Source of the DNA: Jutongia hominis
GTDB lineage: Bacteria; Bacillota; Clostridia; Lachnospirales; Lachnospiraceae
DNA length: 64,000 bases
Direction of reading: 5' to 3'
NCBI RefSeq assembly: GCF_014384965.1
Contig: NZ_JACRSW010000014.1
Coordinates: 1-64,000 of the forward strand
Shown: positions 1 through 8,233 of the stretch, one piece after another
Layout of the letters: each line of letters begins with the position of its first letter
Position numbering within the stretch: position 1 is the first letter of the stretch
Position numbers and translations under genes: made by a program
The notes under the pieces: generated by a model
The model's database searches: none
What the model was told of the DNA's origin: nothing
Seen by the model: the letters and a program-made list of their open reading frames with translations, nothing else

Positions 1-101
1 TTTTCAACAGCAAGAACATTGAGTTCTTTCTCGCCCTTAAGCAGTTGGAGGACAAGATTGGTTTTAAATTCAGCACTGAAATTTCTTCTTGATCTGGACA
101 T
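1..101 (-). mobile_element. IS3-family transposase OrfA, N-terminal end (cut by window start)
   Basis: The 33 residues visible start MSRSRRNFSAEFKTNLV and read as the N-terminus of an IS3/IS150-type OrfA (HTH of the transposase, DNA binding at the element ends). A GAAGG ribosome site lies 8 bases before the ATG and a TATAAT-like -10 lies at 127-132 on the same strand. The rest of the element is outside the window. The outer end of the IS may be near base 186, where a TGGCC... start fits the TG...CA rule of IS3 elements, but the second end cannot be seen, so this boundary is a guess. Confidence 0.75.
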
Positions 102-319
102 AATAAGTACCTTCTTTCTTTTGGGGATTATAGTATATCAGATTCATTAAGAAATGTCGCTTTCAGTGTCTTAATTTATGAGGCCATTATATTCAATCGT
201 GGTAAATCTGTGGTAAAATGAGTATTTCCTATACCTCAAAATGTTTAAAAGTGTAGTGTTTATGCGGATAATCTAAAATTAAATATAAAATTTAATATAA
301 AAATGCTATATGGTTTATT

Positions 320-1381
320 TTATTTCCTCAACGTTACCGCCGTGGCAGCACTTCGCTTTTTATCATCATCGAGTGCTGCATAATGCTTTCTGGTCGTATT
401 TACATCATTATGCCCAAGAACTTCCGCTACCAGGTAAATATCGCCTGTTTCACGATATAGAGAGGTGCCATATGTACTGCGTAGTTTATGTGGTGTAATA
501 TGCTTAAATGTTGTGATCTGGCTGGCATATTCCTGCACAAGATTTTCAATTGCCTGCACGCTGATACGTCGACGCTGGATAGAGTAGAAGAGTGCATGTT
601 CATGTCCGGGAAGAGGTTTGATATTGGCTCGTGATATCTCAATATAATTGGTAAGAGCTTTGCAAACTTCATCACCAAAATAAACATATTCTTCCTTGCC
701 GCCTTTTCGCATGATTCGAATACGGTTTTCACGAAAATCAATATCTTCCATATCGAGTCCGACACATTCGGAAACTCGAATACCCGTTCCTAAGAATAAT
801 GTAAAAATAGCAATGTTTCTTAACTTATTTTTTTCATAAAACGATTTTTTTCGTCCTGTCAAAGAATTACCGGCATTTTCTACCAGATCAAGCAACTCAT
901 TGACCTCTTCGGCATCCAGTCGGATGATTTCACGGTCATGTAATTTAGGCATATCGACAACAACCGTTGGATTATTCGTGATCAGGTCTCGTTTCTGATA
1001 ATATAAATAGAACTTTCTAAGCGAAGCCAGTTTGCGATGAATTCCTCGTTCATCATTCGAATATTGCCTGCCGTCATAAGTATAAACCTTTAGGTATTCT
1101 AAATATTCTTCAATATCAACAGGTTCTAAGGCATTTAAAACTGATAAGGAGATATCTGCAATTTTTTTATCGGCTAATGTAGGATTGTTTGTGATCAGGA
1201 AACGGAAAAATGTTCGGAGATCATAGGCATAGCCAATTCGTGTGTTGATCGATGATGTCGGTTCGATACCTCGAAAGAAATCTTTTGAAAAACGTGGAAA
1301 TTCTTTTAAAAGGCTGCGAAGCTTTTCGACATTTTTTTCGTTCTTTGTCTGATAATAAGTCTGATGATTGGATGTTCCCAT
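320..1381 (-). CDS. Tyrosine recombinase / integrase (XerC/D-like)
   Basis: A 353-residue site-specific recombinase that cuts and rejoins DNA through a tyrosine intermediate. The N-terminal SAM-like DNA-binding domain spans about residues 30-140 and the catalytic domain about 155-345. The full catalytic set is present: R202 (GTGIRVSE), K226 (RKGGK), H298 and R301 (HKLR), H324 (GHND) and nucleophile Y334 (KHYA). The length is somewhat above the 295-300 of housekeeping Xer proteins. It stands alone next to an IS3 end with no phage or conjugation genes nearby, so it could be a Xer-type housekeeping enzyme or a remnant of an integrated element. No dif-like or att-like site was recognised beside it. 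Confidence 0.88.
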   Translation of the reverse strand: MGTSNHQTYYQTKNEKNVEKLRSLLKEFPRFSKDFFRGIEPTSSINTRIGYAYDLRTFFRFLITNNPTLADKKIADISLSVLNALEPVDIEEYLEYLKVYTYDGRQYSNDERGIHRKLASLRKFYLYYQKRDLITNNPTVVVDMPKLHDREIIRLDAEEVNELLDLVENAGNSLTGRKKSFYEKNKLRNIAIFTLFLGTGIRVSECVGLDMEDIDFRENRIRIMRKGGKEEYVYFGDEVCKALTNYIEISRANIKPLPGHEHALFYSIQRRRISVQAIENLVQEYASQITTFKHITPHKLRSTYGTSLYRETGDIYLVAEVLGHNDVNTTRKHYAALDDDKKRSAATAVTLRK

Positions 1382-1572
1382 ATGTTATGTACCTCATTTC
1401 TACACAGTTTATAAATTTCAAAAATACAGCAACAAAATCGTAAAACCGGCATTTGCTTTCTATATAAATTTGCAAGTATAAAATAATAAGAAAAGCAATG
1501 TGTTTTTTATGTTAAATAGGCAGATGTGTTGTATTTTTTATATTGTACGAAAAGATATTAGCATTGATAAAT

Positions 1573-1596
1573 CTGTATACTAAATAAGCTATACAG
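1573..1596. repeat. Perfect inverted repeat CTGTATA-N10-TATACAG
   Basis: The seven-base arms are exact reverse complements around a 10-base centre. The half site resembles the GTACAG/CTGTAC arms in front of the BlaI-type gene at 2248-2279, so a BlaI-family operator is possible. It sits about 190 bases upstream of the recombinase start, which would be the natural target. Regulation is an inference. Confidence 0.4.
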
Positions 1597-1770
1597 TGTA
1601 GGTTTCCTTTATAGTATAACAGACTACTTTCGATTTCTCAATAACTATTTGAAAAACTGGAGTTTATCCCAGAGTTAAAATCAAATAGAAATACTCTTCC
1701 AGTATCACTATTTACGCTATATTTAAGAATGATTATGGATTATGGATTACAACTTATCAAGGATTATAAT

Positions 1771-1837
1771 AAAAGCACCAATACATATCTTAATTGCTCC
1801 GGGCTTTCAGACTCGTTAAACATGTATTGGTGCTTTT
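1771..1837 (-). terminator. Long-loop hairpin, probable terminator of the BlaI-type gene
   Basis: A perfect 16-bp stem (AAAAGCACCAATACAT pairing with ATGTATTGGTGCTTTT) encloses a 35-base loop. A/T runs at both outer ends would give a U tract in either direction. It starts 24 bases after the BlaI-type stop codon. The large loop is unusual for an intrinsic terminator. Confidence 0.6.
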
Positions 1838-1860
1838 TCTGTCAAGATTATATGACTGCT

Positions 1861-2229
1861 TTAAGATTGCTTTCGTTGTGCCAATTGTAATAATGCAGCT
1901 CGTTCTTCCTCATTCATTCTATAATTCATCATGTATGAGTTTATAAAATTAACAAGTGATCCGCCATAAAATTTGTCCAATAAAATATTAGTTTCTGTTT
2001 CCTGAATTTTTTTCTTAGTAACATTTGCTTTGCAAATAAAACCGGGATCTTCGCGAACAATAGCACCTTTGTCAATTAGTCGTTTGATCACCGTATAGGT
2101 TGTGTTTTTCTCCCAACCGATATATTCCTTTATGATTTTAGAAATATCTCTGGCAGCCAATTCTTTGTTTGACCATAAAAGTTCCATTACATTTAGTTCA
2201 CCATCATGTAAACGTATCTCATTTTTCAT
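1861..2229 (-). CDS. BlaI/MecI/CopY-family transcriptional repressor (orphan)
   Basis: A 122-residue winged-helix repressor of the BlaI/MecI/CopY family: residues 5-75 carry the conserved ELNVMELLW, AARDI and TTYTVIKRLIDKGA pattern, followed by the dimerisation part (LLDKFYGGSLVNFI). Members bind TACA/TGTA dyads and are usually inactivated by cleavage through a BlaR1-type membrane protease encoded next door. No BlaR1/M56 protease gene is adjacent here, so the inducer is unknown. A GTACAG-N20-CTGTAC dyad between the ribosome site and the upstream region (2248-2279) suggests autoregulation. The ATG at 2229 has an AGGAG site (2236-2240). Confidence 0.88.
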   Translation of the reverse strand: MKNEIRLHDGELNVMELLWSNKELAARDISKIIKEYIGWEKNTTYTVIKRLIDKGAIVREDPGFICKANVTKKKIQETETNILLDKFYGGSLVNFINSYMMNYRMNEEERAALLQLAQRKQS

Positions 2230-2247
2230 AACATTCTCCTATCTGAA

Positions 2248-2279
2248 GTACAGATATTATCATGCATATTTTTCTGTAC
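2248..2279. promoter_or_regulatory. Probable BlaI-type operator upstream of its own gene
   Basis: The perfect inverted repeat GTACAG-N20-CTGTAC lies 19-50 bases upstream of the repressor start codon. It encloses an AT-rich centre holding a GATAAT -10-like element. BlaI/MecI operators are dyads of TACA/TGTA half sites, and both arms contain TGTAC/GTACA. That it is bound by this repressor is inferred. Confidence 0.5.
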
Positions 2280-3127
2280 ATTCTCCTTGTAATTGCTACT
2301 GTCCTGCTTAGATCATTTTTATAAATAATACGTTAGTTCGCCCTCTTTAAATGTTCATTTGCTGCTATAATACAATTAAATTCATTATAATAATTTCAAT
2401 ATCATTTAGACAAATACAAATTTGTTTTTTTCTGACCTTACTTCTCTTACAATACACAATACTACAAAAGTAGAAAACATTTATAATACAAAATAAATAT
2501 TCTATGTTCATAGAATATTTATGAGATATCAATTTTATTTTTTCAAGTGAAAAAAATTTGATATAAAAAAACAAGTAAATTATATATTCTACTATTGTAG
2601 AGGATGCAATGGTATGATTGACATTGTTTAATTGTTCCTATTTTTATAGTAAAGTATAAAACCATCTCGTAATTCGTTTTTAGCACTTAAATTTTCTTAA
2701 TTATATCATATCGTTTATTCTATTCTACTCGTGAAGAACAAAATAGTCAATGTGCATTTTTACTAATCCTATCATTATTTTACTGTTAAAAATTTTGAGA
2801 TCTATATGTTTTCAGAAAAGTTTTGCTCATATCATATATAGAAAGCTTTTATACTAATGCTAATACCAATTTTTGTTTAAAGTCTAAAGATAGAAGAAAA
2901 TGAGGCTTGTTCTTGATGATATGTTTCCATAATGAAAAGATCACCATGCTCTATTCAATGCATATAAGAACATGATGATCTTTGTCGTTTTAGATTACTT
3001 CTATTCTATTTTTATCTTAGATTTCTTACTTTTTTAGATTGCTGTTTTTACTTTAGTATTCTGCTTTCTTGTTTTTGTTTTAAATTACCATTTTCTTATT
3101 TTCGTTTTAGCTTTATGTCATCCTGCT
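2280..3127. other. AT-rich intergenic desert
   Basis: About 850 bases without a credible gene. Base composition is visibly more AT-rich than the flanking genes. The one longer minus-strand frame (2365-2574) lacks a ribosome site and any recognisable domain. A small dyad TCTAC-TATT-GTAGA lies at 2588-2601 and a terminator-like hairpin at 2936-2983. The last 120 bases before the amidase stop are strongly T-rich on this strand. Confidence 0.55.
2936..2983 (-). terminator. Hairpin downstream of the amidase gene
   Basis: A 13-bp stem with one mismatch (AAAGATCACCATG against CATGATGATCTTT) and a 22-base loop lies about 145 bases beyond the amidase stop codon. The U tract is weak, so termination is only probable. 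Confidence 0.4.
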
Positions 3128-4999
3128 TTACTTATTTTTTCTGCTTCTGGCTGTAGGGTATTTTTTGAAAGTTTCTGAAACACCTTTATACAATGATTTC
3201 GCGGCTTTCATCTGATATGTGGATGTTTTTAATTTACCACGTTCTCTAGGATTAGATACAAAGCCTAGTTCTACTAATACAGCAGGAACAGTATTTCGCT
3301 TAATTACAACAAAACCTGCCTGTTTGATACCTCTATTTTTGGTATGTAGATTCTTTACAATCGTATTACGCATACGTGTAGCAAAGATCTTGCTGTTCAA
3401 GCCCGAAAAAGATTTTTTGTTATTTACTTTAGAGTAATATACTTCTGTTCCTTTGGCTTTTTTTGATGTACTAAAATTCATATGAAGACTTAGGAAAAGG
3501 TCTGCAGAATATCTTTTTGAATATTTTGGTCGTTGGTACAAATTGATAAATGTATCATCATGCCGTGTCAAATACGCTTTTACATTGGATGAAGTTGAAT
3601 CAAAGTATTCTTTGGCTTTGTTATATAAAATATCCAAGCAAAGATTTTTTTCCTTTACACCTGCTGCTGTTGCACCACTATCTTTTTTACCATGTCCTGC
3701 ATCAAGCATAATAATATTGCGATAAATTTTTTTAGGAGAGCCAATATTAACGGTAAATCCGTTTTCACAGGAAAGTAATTTGTAACCCTTTAGTGATTTA
3801 GTATTCACAATGATCTGGGTATTTCCTGCAGAAGTTTCCTTAATTGAAATATTTTTAATGCAGGAATTATTTTTATATGGAGGGTTTTCTTTATAAAAAT
3901 TCTTTTGTTTTCCGGGAATAACGATCAAAAATCTTTTCTTCCAATATTGGTCTGTTGTTTTAATTTTAGAAAATTTTACGTTGTCAGGCAATGCCACTTT
4001 TAATGAAAAATTACCTTTTGATAATGTGATTTTTCCGCCATTCGATAATGTTTTCTTTGTATAGACATATTTTTTTTCATAATAAATCTTTACATATGTG
4101 GAATGCATAGATGTGTCTTCCCAGATATGGATTGAACGTACAATACCATTTTGAATGTTTTTTTCATATGCACCAATACCATTTTTAACGCCAGAAAACG
4201 CCATTGTTACCGAATATTCCTTCGCATCAGAGGATATTTTTAGATCAGATGCATTCATTTCTTTGACTGTTGTTACTTGAATACTATTTTCTGTTCCGGA
4301 CGCATTGGCATCAAGTATTATTCCGGATATAGCATTAGAATAGACTGTATCGTTATAGGAATTATCCGGTGAAGTGACTGCAAACAGATGTGATGAGGTC
4401 ACACTTAACGTCTGGTTATTGTAGGTATAAGAATAACCTAACTGTTTTAAATAAAAATCCATTGGAATATAAAAATCTGCGGATTGATCTGTTATATTCT
4501 CACCACGAATAATGGGATATGGTAATGTAATGTTTGTGCCATCTACTGTTGCAGATAATGCATTGACATTAGCAACAATACGATGTTCGCCTCCATTTCC
4601 GGTGATTGTTAATGCACCGGTAGTTTCATCATATCGGTAGGCTGCGGACAATGCAGTAATCGTGCTTTTTACCGGCAACATATCAATATTATTAATGCGG
4701 ATACAGGTTATTCCTGTGGCTGTTGTTTTTCCGTTAAACTGAACTGTAGTGTCTGATGCAGTATAGTCATTTGTACTATTATTTACAGCTGTTTGAATTG
4801 TTGCGGCGGATACAGAAGCAGTATGACTCAGCATAGCAAGTTCAATGCAAACAATACTTCCTAAAAAAAATTTTGTTGCAAATAAAAGTTTTCTTTTACA
4901 GGTGAAAAATTTGCAAATATCCTGACGATGATATTGCACCAAAGACTGCTTTAGTATTTCGGTGGGGGTTGCTAGATTCTTTTTCTTGTGTCGTAACAT
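3128..4999 (-). CDS. N-acetylmuramoyl-L-alanine amidase (Amidase_3) with long N-terminal region
   Basis: A 623-residue peptidoglycan hydrolase that would cut the amide bond between MurNAc and the stem peptide. The zinc and catalytic residues of the Amidase_3 fold are present: H436 (DAGHG), E450 (GVKEKN), H506 (LSLHMN) and E578 (LVELGF). A basic N-terminus is followed by a hydrophobic segment at about 38-63 that fits a signal peptide or anchor. Residues 88-205 resemble a copper-amine-oxidase-N-like repeat (LPVKSTITALSAAYRYDETT) often found on clostridial wall proteins, and about 225-420 resemble an AMIN-type beta region. The protein probably acts outside the membrane in wall turnover, spore cortex or daughter-cell separation. 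Confidence 0.88.
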   Translation of the reverse strand: MLRHKKKNLATPTEILKQSLVQYHRQDICKFFTCKRKLLFATKFFLGSIVCIELAMLSHTASVSAATIQTAVNNSTNDYTASDTTVQFNGKTTATGITCIRINNIDMLPVKSTITALSAAYRYDETTGALTITGNGGEHRIVANVNALSATVDGTNITLPYPIIRGENITDQSADFYIPMDFYLKQLGYSYTYNNQTLSVTSSHLFAVTSPDNSYNDTVYSNAISGIILDANASGTENSIQVTTVKEMNASDLKISSDAKEYSVTMAFSGVKNGIGAYEKNIQNGIVRSIHIWEDTSMHSTYVKIYYEKKYVYTKKTLSNGGKITLSKGNFSLKVALPDNVKFSKIKTTDQYWKKRFLIVIPGKQKNFYKENPPYKNNSCIKNISIKETSAGNTQIIVNTKSLKGYKLLSCENGFTVNIGSPKKIYRNIIMLDAGHGKKDSGATAAGVKEKNLCLDILYNKAKEYFDSTSSNVKAYLTRHDDTFINLYQRPKYSKRYSADLFLSLHMNFSTSKKAKGTEVYYSKVNNKKSFSGLNSKIFATRMRNTIVKNLHTKNRGIKQAGFVVIKRNTVPAVLVELGFVSNPRERGKLKTSTYQMKAAKSLYKGVSETFKKYPTARSRKNK

Positions 5000-5182
5000 T
5001 ATTATAGAGTCCTCTTTTCTTTTTTCTTTTTATATTAGTCTCGAAACATCACAGTTTGCATCTATATTTTGCATAGGCTATGATTTTTTAAACCACTGTC
5101 TATTATAGCAAAAATAAAAGCAAAAATATGGCAATTTGAAAAAAATATGTCGAAATCAAAAAAGTTGGACAAGACGATTGAA

Positions 5183-5530
5183 CTAGTTCTGATCTGCAGA
5201 GTGTTCCTGAACATAAACAGGAACAATGATTGAACATCCTGCATTAATGCTGTCAGAAGATAATGAATTACATTCTTTAATATCTTTAATATAATTTTGT
5301 AAAGAACCATATTCCTTACGATAATTGTCTTTTGCAATACTCCATAAAGTATCCTTTGCAGTAATACGAACTGTCTTATAACTGATCTCAGAACAGATTG
5401 CTGCTTGAGCATGCGATGCATTCTGGCCGGAAATATACCAAGCTAAGAACAAAGCAAGGAGCAGACTGCCTATAATGAATAACAACTGTACTTTTTTTGT
5501 TAAAAATGTAACGTGTGATTTTTTTTTCAT
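5183..5530 (-). CDS. SOS-controlled LysM membrane protein (YneA-type division suppressor candidate)
   Basis: A 115-residue protein with an N-terminal lysine patch, one membrane segment (about residues 13-35 from the chosen start) and an extracytoplasmic LysM domain (KTVRITAKDTLWSIAKDNY...). This is the architecture of YneA, which delays septation during the SOS response in Bacillus. The ATG at 5530 is preferred over an upstream TTG at 5548 because an AGAGG site lies six bases before it. The promoter TTGACA-N17-TATATT (5574-5602) is overlapped by a LexA box, with two more boxes on either side. lexA itself, often divergent from this gene in Firmicutes, is not adjacent. Confidence 0.82.
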   Translation of the reverse strand: MKKKSHVTFLTKKVQLLFIIGSLLLALFLAWYISGQNASHAQAAICSEISYKTVRITAKDTLWSIAKDNYRKEYGSLQNYIKDIKECNSLSSDSINAGCSIIVPVYVQEHSADQN

Positions 5531-5545
5531 ATCGTACCTCTCTTT

Positions 5546-5559
5546 CAAACAAATGTTCG
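5546..5559 (-). promoter_or_regulatory. LexA box 1
   Basis: On the minus strand this reads CGAACATTTGTTTG, one mismatch from the Gram-positive SOS box CGAAC-N4-GTTCG. It lies downstream of the expected transcription start of the LysM gene. Confidence 0.8.
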
Positions 5560-5573
5560 TTTTCTATGTATAC

Positions 5574-5602
5574 AATATATCACCCGAACATTCGTTTGTC
5601 AA
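5574..5602 (-). promoter_or_regulatory. Promoter of the LysM (SOS) gene
   Basis: TTGACA (5597-5602), a 17-base spacer and TATATT (5574-5579) match a sigma-A promoter closely. LexA box 2 occupies the spacer, so LexA binding would exclude RNA polymerase. Confidence 0.8.
5585..5598 (+). promoter_or_regulatory. LexA box 2
   Basis: CGAACATTCGTTTG is one mismatch from CGAAC-N4-GTTCG and lies inside the promoter spacer of the LysM gene. Confidence 0.85.
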
Positions 5603-5610
5603 TGCTTTTA

Positions 5611-5624
5611 CGAACATTTGTTCA
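5611..5624 (+). promoter_or_regulatory. LexA box 3
   Basis: CGAACATTTGTTCA is one mismatch from CGAAC-N4-GTTCG and lies just upstream of the -35 of the LysM gene. Confidence 0.85.
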
Positions 5625-5896
5625 TAAAACTTTATATTTCATAAATGAGAGCCTGTTTTTTTGTGTATGGATGATTATAATTCACGAACGATAAAATAAT
5701 GGAGCAAAAAGTACGATAGATATAACGCATTTGGATTTAAAAGTTATGATATAATAACTCCAAAATCCAAGCATTGCATGCTTGTCGCACTTCGTGCTTG
5801 ACGATTTTGTCGTTCATAAATTCTGCACAGAAAAGCAAGCTCTTCTGTGTTGCGAATTCATTATATAATAATTACTTTTGTGATAAGACAAAAAAC
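5625..5896. repeat. Intergenic region with nested hairpins (REP-like)
   Basis: No gene is visible. Bases 5761-5812 form a compound fold. CAAAATC and GATTTTG close the outside. Inside are CAAGCAT-TGC-ATGCTTG and GCAC-TTC-GTGC. A further CACAGAA/TTCTGTG hairpin follows at about 5826-5849. This dense small-hairpin architecture is typical of bacterial REP-like repeats, although no second full copy occurs in this window. Confidence 0.45.
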
Positions 5897-5976
5897 AAAA
5901 AGCCAAAGATCCATATAATGACATGGCCTCTGCCTGTGTAGGCGAGATCCTATCATAAAAAATCTATTGGCTTTTT
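5897..5976 (-). terminator. Long-loop terminator of the SEC-C gene
   Basis: AAAAAGCCAA pairs with TTGGCTTTTT around a 60-base interior that holds a smaller GCC-TGTGTA-GGC hairpin. The closing stem ends in a U-rich tract on the minus strand, 36 bases after the SEC-C stop codon. Confidence 0.6.
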
Positions 5977-6012
5977 CTTCAATGTTATTAATTTGATTTT
6001 ATTAAATTTGTT

Positions 6013-6426
6013 TTATGCTCTTTTGCCACAGCACTTCTTATATTTCTTTCCTGAACCACATGGACACGGATCGTTTGGATAGATTTTTTTGTTATGCTGA
6101 ACCGGATTGGCAACCGGAACATATGGAGCCTGACCATCTTTTGCAACGTTCATAACATGAGGCGCAACACCGATGATAGGAGTCTTCGTATGAGTAGTCT
6201 TTTTTTGTACTGCTTTCTCTTTTGTCTCTTCTTTTACAAAGATATTCTTGATTTCATCCGGTACATCTAAAGATGCAACTTCTACCTGCTCTAACTGTTT
6301 GCTGACAGCTTCTACAAGTTCTGCTTTTTTTAGTTTTGAATAACCTTTTAAGCCTGAAGTTTTAGCTAATTCTTTTAATTCTCCTACTTTATATCCGTCT
6401 AAAATTTCTACGAGATTTTTGCTCAT
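6013..6426 (-). CDS. SEC-C zinc-binding protein with SAP/Rho-N-like N-terminus
   Basis: A 137-residue protein of unknown function. Residues 1-45 ([35 protein letters not shown]) fit a Rho-N/SAP-type helix-extension-helix module that commonly contacts nucleic acid. A lysine/threonine-rich linker follows. The last 20 residues form a SEC-C motif (C121, C123, C132, C133), the zinc knuckle found at the end of SecA and in many unrelated proteins. AAGGAG lies 8 bases before the ATG. It is monocistronic between two terminators. A nucleic-acid or ribosome-associated role is possible but unproven. Confidence 0.8.
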   Translation of the reverse strand: MSKNLVEILDGYKVGELKELAKTSGLKGYSKLKKAELVEAVSKQLEQVEVASLDVPDEIKNIFVKEETKEKAVQKKTTHTKTPIIGVAPHVMNVAKDGQAPYVPVANPVQHNKKIYPNDPCPCGSGKKYKKCCGKRA

Positions 6427-6585
6427 TTGTACTACTCCTTATATATAATTTCTTAATTTGAATATCAATGCTGATCCAATCATATCAAAATATTTCTTTT
6501 TGAAATTTTTTTGATATGTCGTCATAGAACAAAGTGTCCATTACAAAGAATAAGCTTATTCTACGACCTTGTAAATTATAATGGA

Positions 6586-6619
6586 AAATCCCCTAAAATA
6601 CAAGTATTTTAAGGGATTT
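6586..6619. terminator. Intrinsic terminator of the kinase operon
   Basis: A 16-bp stem with one mismatch (AAATCCCCTAAAATAC against GTATTTTAAGGGATTT) has a two-base loop and T/A runs on both sides. It follows the stop codon at 6783 on the minus strand and probably works in both directions. Confidence 0.8.
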
Positions 6620-6782
6620 GAATTTTTTTCGTGAAACTTAAACAATAGATTTTTTTTTTCATGATTAAAATTTGGAAAAAACACTATAGGATTACGCACA
6701 TTATACTCTTTTCTTTCAGCTGCAGCTCTTTGCATGATAATTTTTAGAGAGGTATATGGAAGTTTTTAGAGAGAAGAATGTT

Positions 6783-8216
6783 TTATTCTTCCTTTTTTTC
6801 AGAATCCATTTCTAATATTTCCAAAGCATCGCTATAATAATACATCTCAGATTTCTGAAAGCAGGCAAGAAATACAGCATCAAGCCAATATTTATCAGGA
6901 TCTAATTTTACCATGCCGCAAGAAAGTAAAATAGCATTGGCGGATTCTATAAATTGTTTCCGGGCTTCCGACATATTATAATTTAATGTCGGTGTGATCA
7001 TATCCATATAACGCCTTTGTGCCACATAATGGATCATTGGCAGTATATCAGATCGTTTCACATATAAACATCTTCTTTTCTGCTCTTTCCTAAGAATTTC
7101 TAATTGCTTTTTGGCATTTTCCACGCTGTGGTCCTGTAATTCTTTATGACTATATTCTTCAATAAGTTTTTCTATATTGTTAGGACAGCTTTCATTTTCC
7201 TTACAGGAATATAATTCTCTTAATGCAAGATGGATCATAATCTCTTTTTCTTTTTGAAATGGCTGGTTTAAAAGATCGGATAAATATTTTTCAGACATAT
7301 GCGGTAATTGTGCGATTGCATGATTATTTCCAAAAAGCTCCGACAAAAACATGCGATTACTGCCAAAGTCAGAAGCGACGATATGGTTTAATTCCATGAT
7401 CGTCTGCAGGATCACATCATTCTCAACGCTGCTCTGCTTTTTTTTATAAGCAAGACAGTATTTTTGTATCAGTTTACTTCGTTTTTTACTTGTAAAAGCT
7501 CTTTTCCTATGCAGCCATGATAAAAAATCCGTTTCGATCAATAAACTGTTCAGCTGCTTGTTGGTATCCTGCCTGATATATTCAATGATCAGTTTTTTAT
7601 ATGTATTGATATAATCCCAGGTTGTCATACTGTATCCCTTAAACCAAGCTGCATTTGTGATCATCCATTGCATAAAAGAATCTTTGTCGATCTTTTTGTA
7701 CATACGGAATTCACTTGCAATCTGGTTGGTAGAATGGGTATGCATAAAGGAAGGCCCATCAAGAATGGACTGTTCAAATTTTTCGATCATTTTGCAGCAT
7801 TCCTCATACGATAAGCTGTTTTCTAATCCATAACAGAAAATCGTTTCAGAATAGTCATTATAGCAGATACCGGGTTCTAAAATTCCTTTTGTCAGCCATT
7901 CCTGCAAATCTTCGATCGATAACTGAAGTGCAAAAGCAATACGATATATCTGATAACGCTTAGGGATTGTAAAGCCATTGATACCAAACCATTTTTTTGT
8001 TGTTGGTCTCGATGAAATATTCTGATCGGCAATCAGGGAATAAAAGTTCTTATATGCCTGACGACGCAGGGCATCATCTACCTTCCCCGTAACTTCAAAT
8101 CCCATTTTAGAAATAATAAACCGGTCAAATGTATCATAAGATCTCTTGTTTTGTAATTGTTTTAAAGCAATATATAACTCATTATTTTTTAAATCTTTGT
8201 TCTTAAATCTTGTCAT
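6783..8216 (-). CDS. Hypothetical protein, partner of the Ser/Thr kinase
   Basis: A 477-residue soluble protein that I do not recognise as an enzyme. Residues about 78-140 (IPKRYQIYRIAFALQLSIEDLQEWLTKGILEPG..) look helical and resemble the XRE-like helical modules seen in clostridial proteins encoded beside Ser/Thr kinases. The C-terminal half is rich in K, E and helical repeats, and no membrane segment is visible. It starts 17 bases after the kinase stop with a GGAG site and is co-transcribed with it up to the terminator at 6586-6619. It may be a substrate or effector of the kinase; that is inference from linkage only. Confidence 0.7.
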   Translation of the reverse strand: MTRFKNKDLKNNELYIALKQLQNKRSYDTFDRFIISKMGFEVTGKVDDALRRQAYKNFYSLIADQNISSRPTTKKWFGINGFTIPKRYQIYRIAFALQLSIEDLQEWLTKGILEPGICYNDYSETIFCYGLENSLSYEECCKMIEKFEQSILDGPSFMHTHSTNQIASEFRMYKKIDKDSFMQWMITNAAWFKGYSMTTWDYINTYKKLIIEYIRQDTNKQLNSLLIETDFLSWLHRKRAFTSKKRSKLIQKYCLAYKKKQSSVENDVILQTIMELNHIVASDFGSNRMFLSELFGNNHAIAQLPHMSEKYLSDLLNQPFQKEKEIMIHLALRELYSCKENESCPNNIEKLIEEYSHKELQDHSVENAKKQLEILRKEQKRRCLYVKRSDILPMIHYVAQRRYMDMITPTLNYNMSEARKQFIESANAILLSCGMVKLDPDKYWLDAVFLACFQKSEMYYYSDALEILEMDSEKKEE

Positions 8217-8233
8217 ATCGTTCTCCGTGTTTC

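Larger units (their letters stand above)
1382..1860. other. Intergenic region with several hairpins, no gene
   Basis: This 479-base AT-rich stretch lies upstream of the recombinase and downstream of the BlaI-type gene. It contains a perfect inverted repeat CTGTATA-N10-TATACAG at 1573-1596. A 44-base hairpin at 1645-1688 closes with CTATTTGA/TCAAATAG and has further internal pairing. A 16-bp-stem hairpin lies at 1771-1837. I see no credible open frame or RNA gene. Confidence 0.6.

Noticed and set aside
310..498. Plus-strand frame over the recombinase gene
   Set aside because: Shadow of the recombinase coding strand; no ribosome site or domain.
1811..1821. GTTAAAC resembling an integron attC core (GTTRRRY)
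   Set aside because: No matching R box on the other side of the hairpin and no integron integrase; the recombinase nearby is Xer-like.
2365..2574. 69-codon minus-strand frame in the AT-rich desert
   Set aside because: No ribosome site, no domain, composition of random AT-rich DNA (I, F, C, Y rich).
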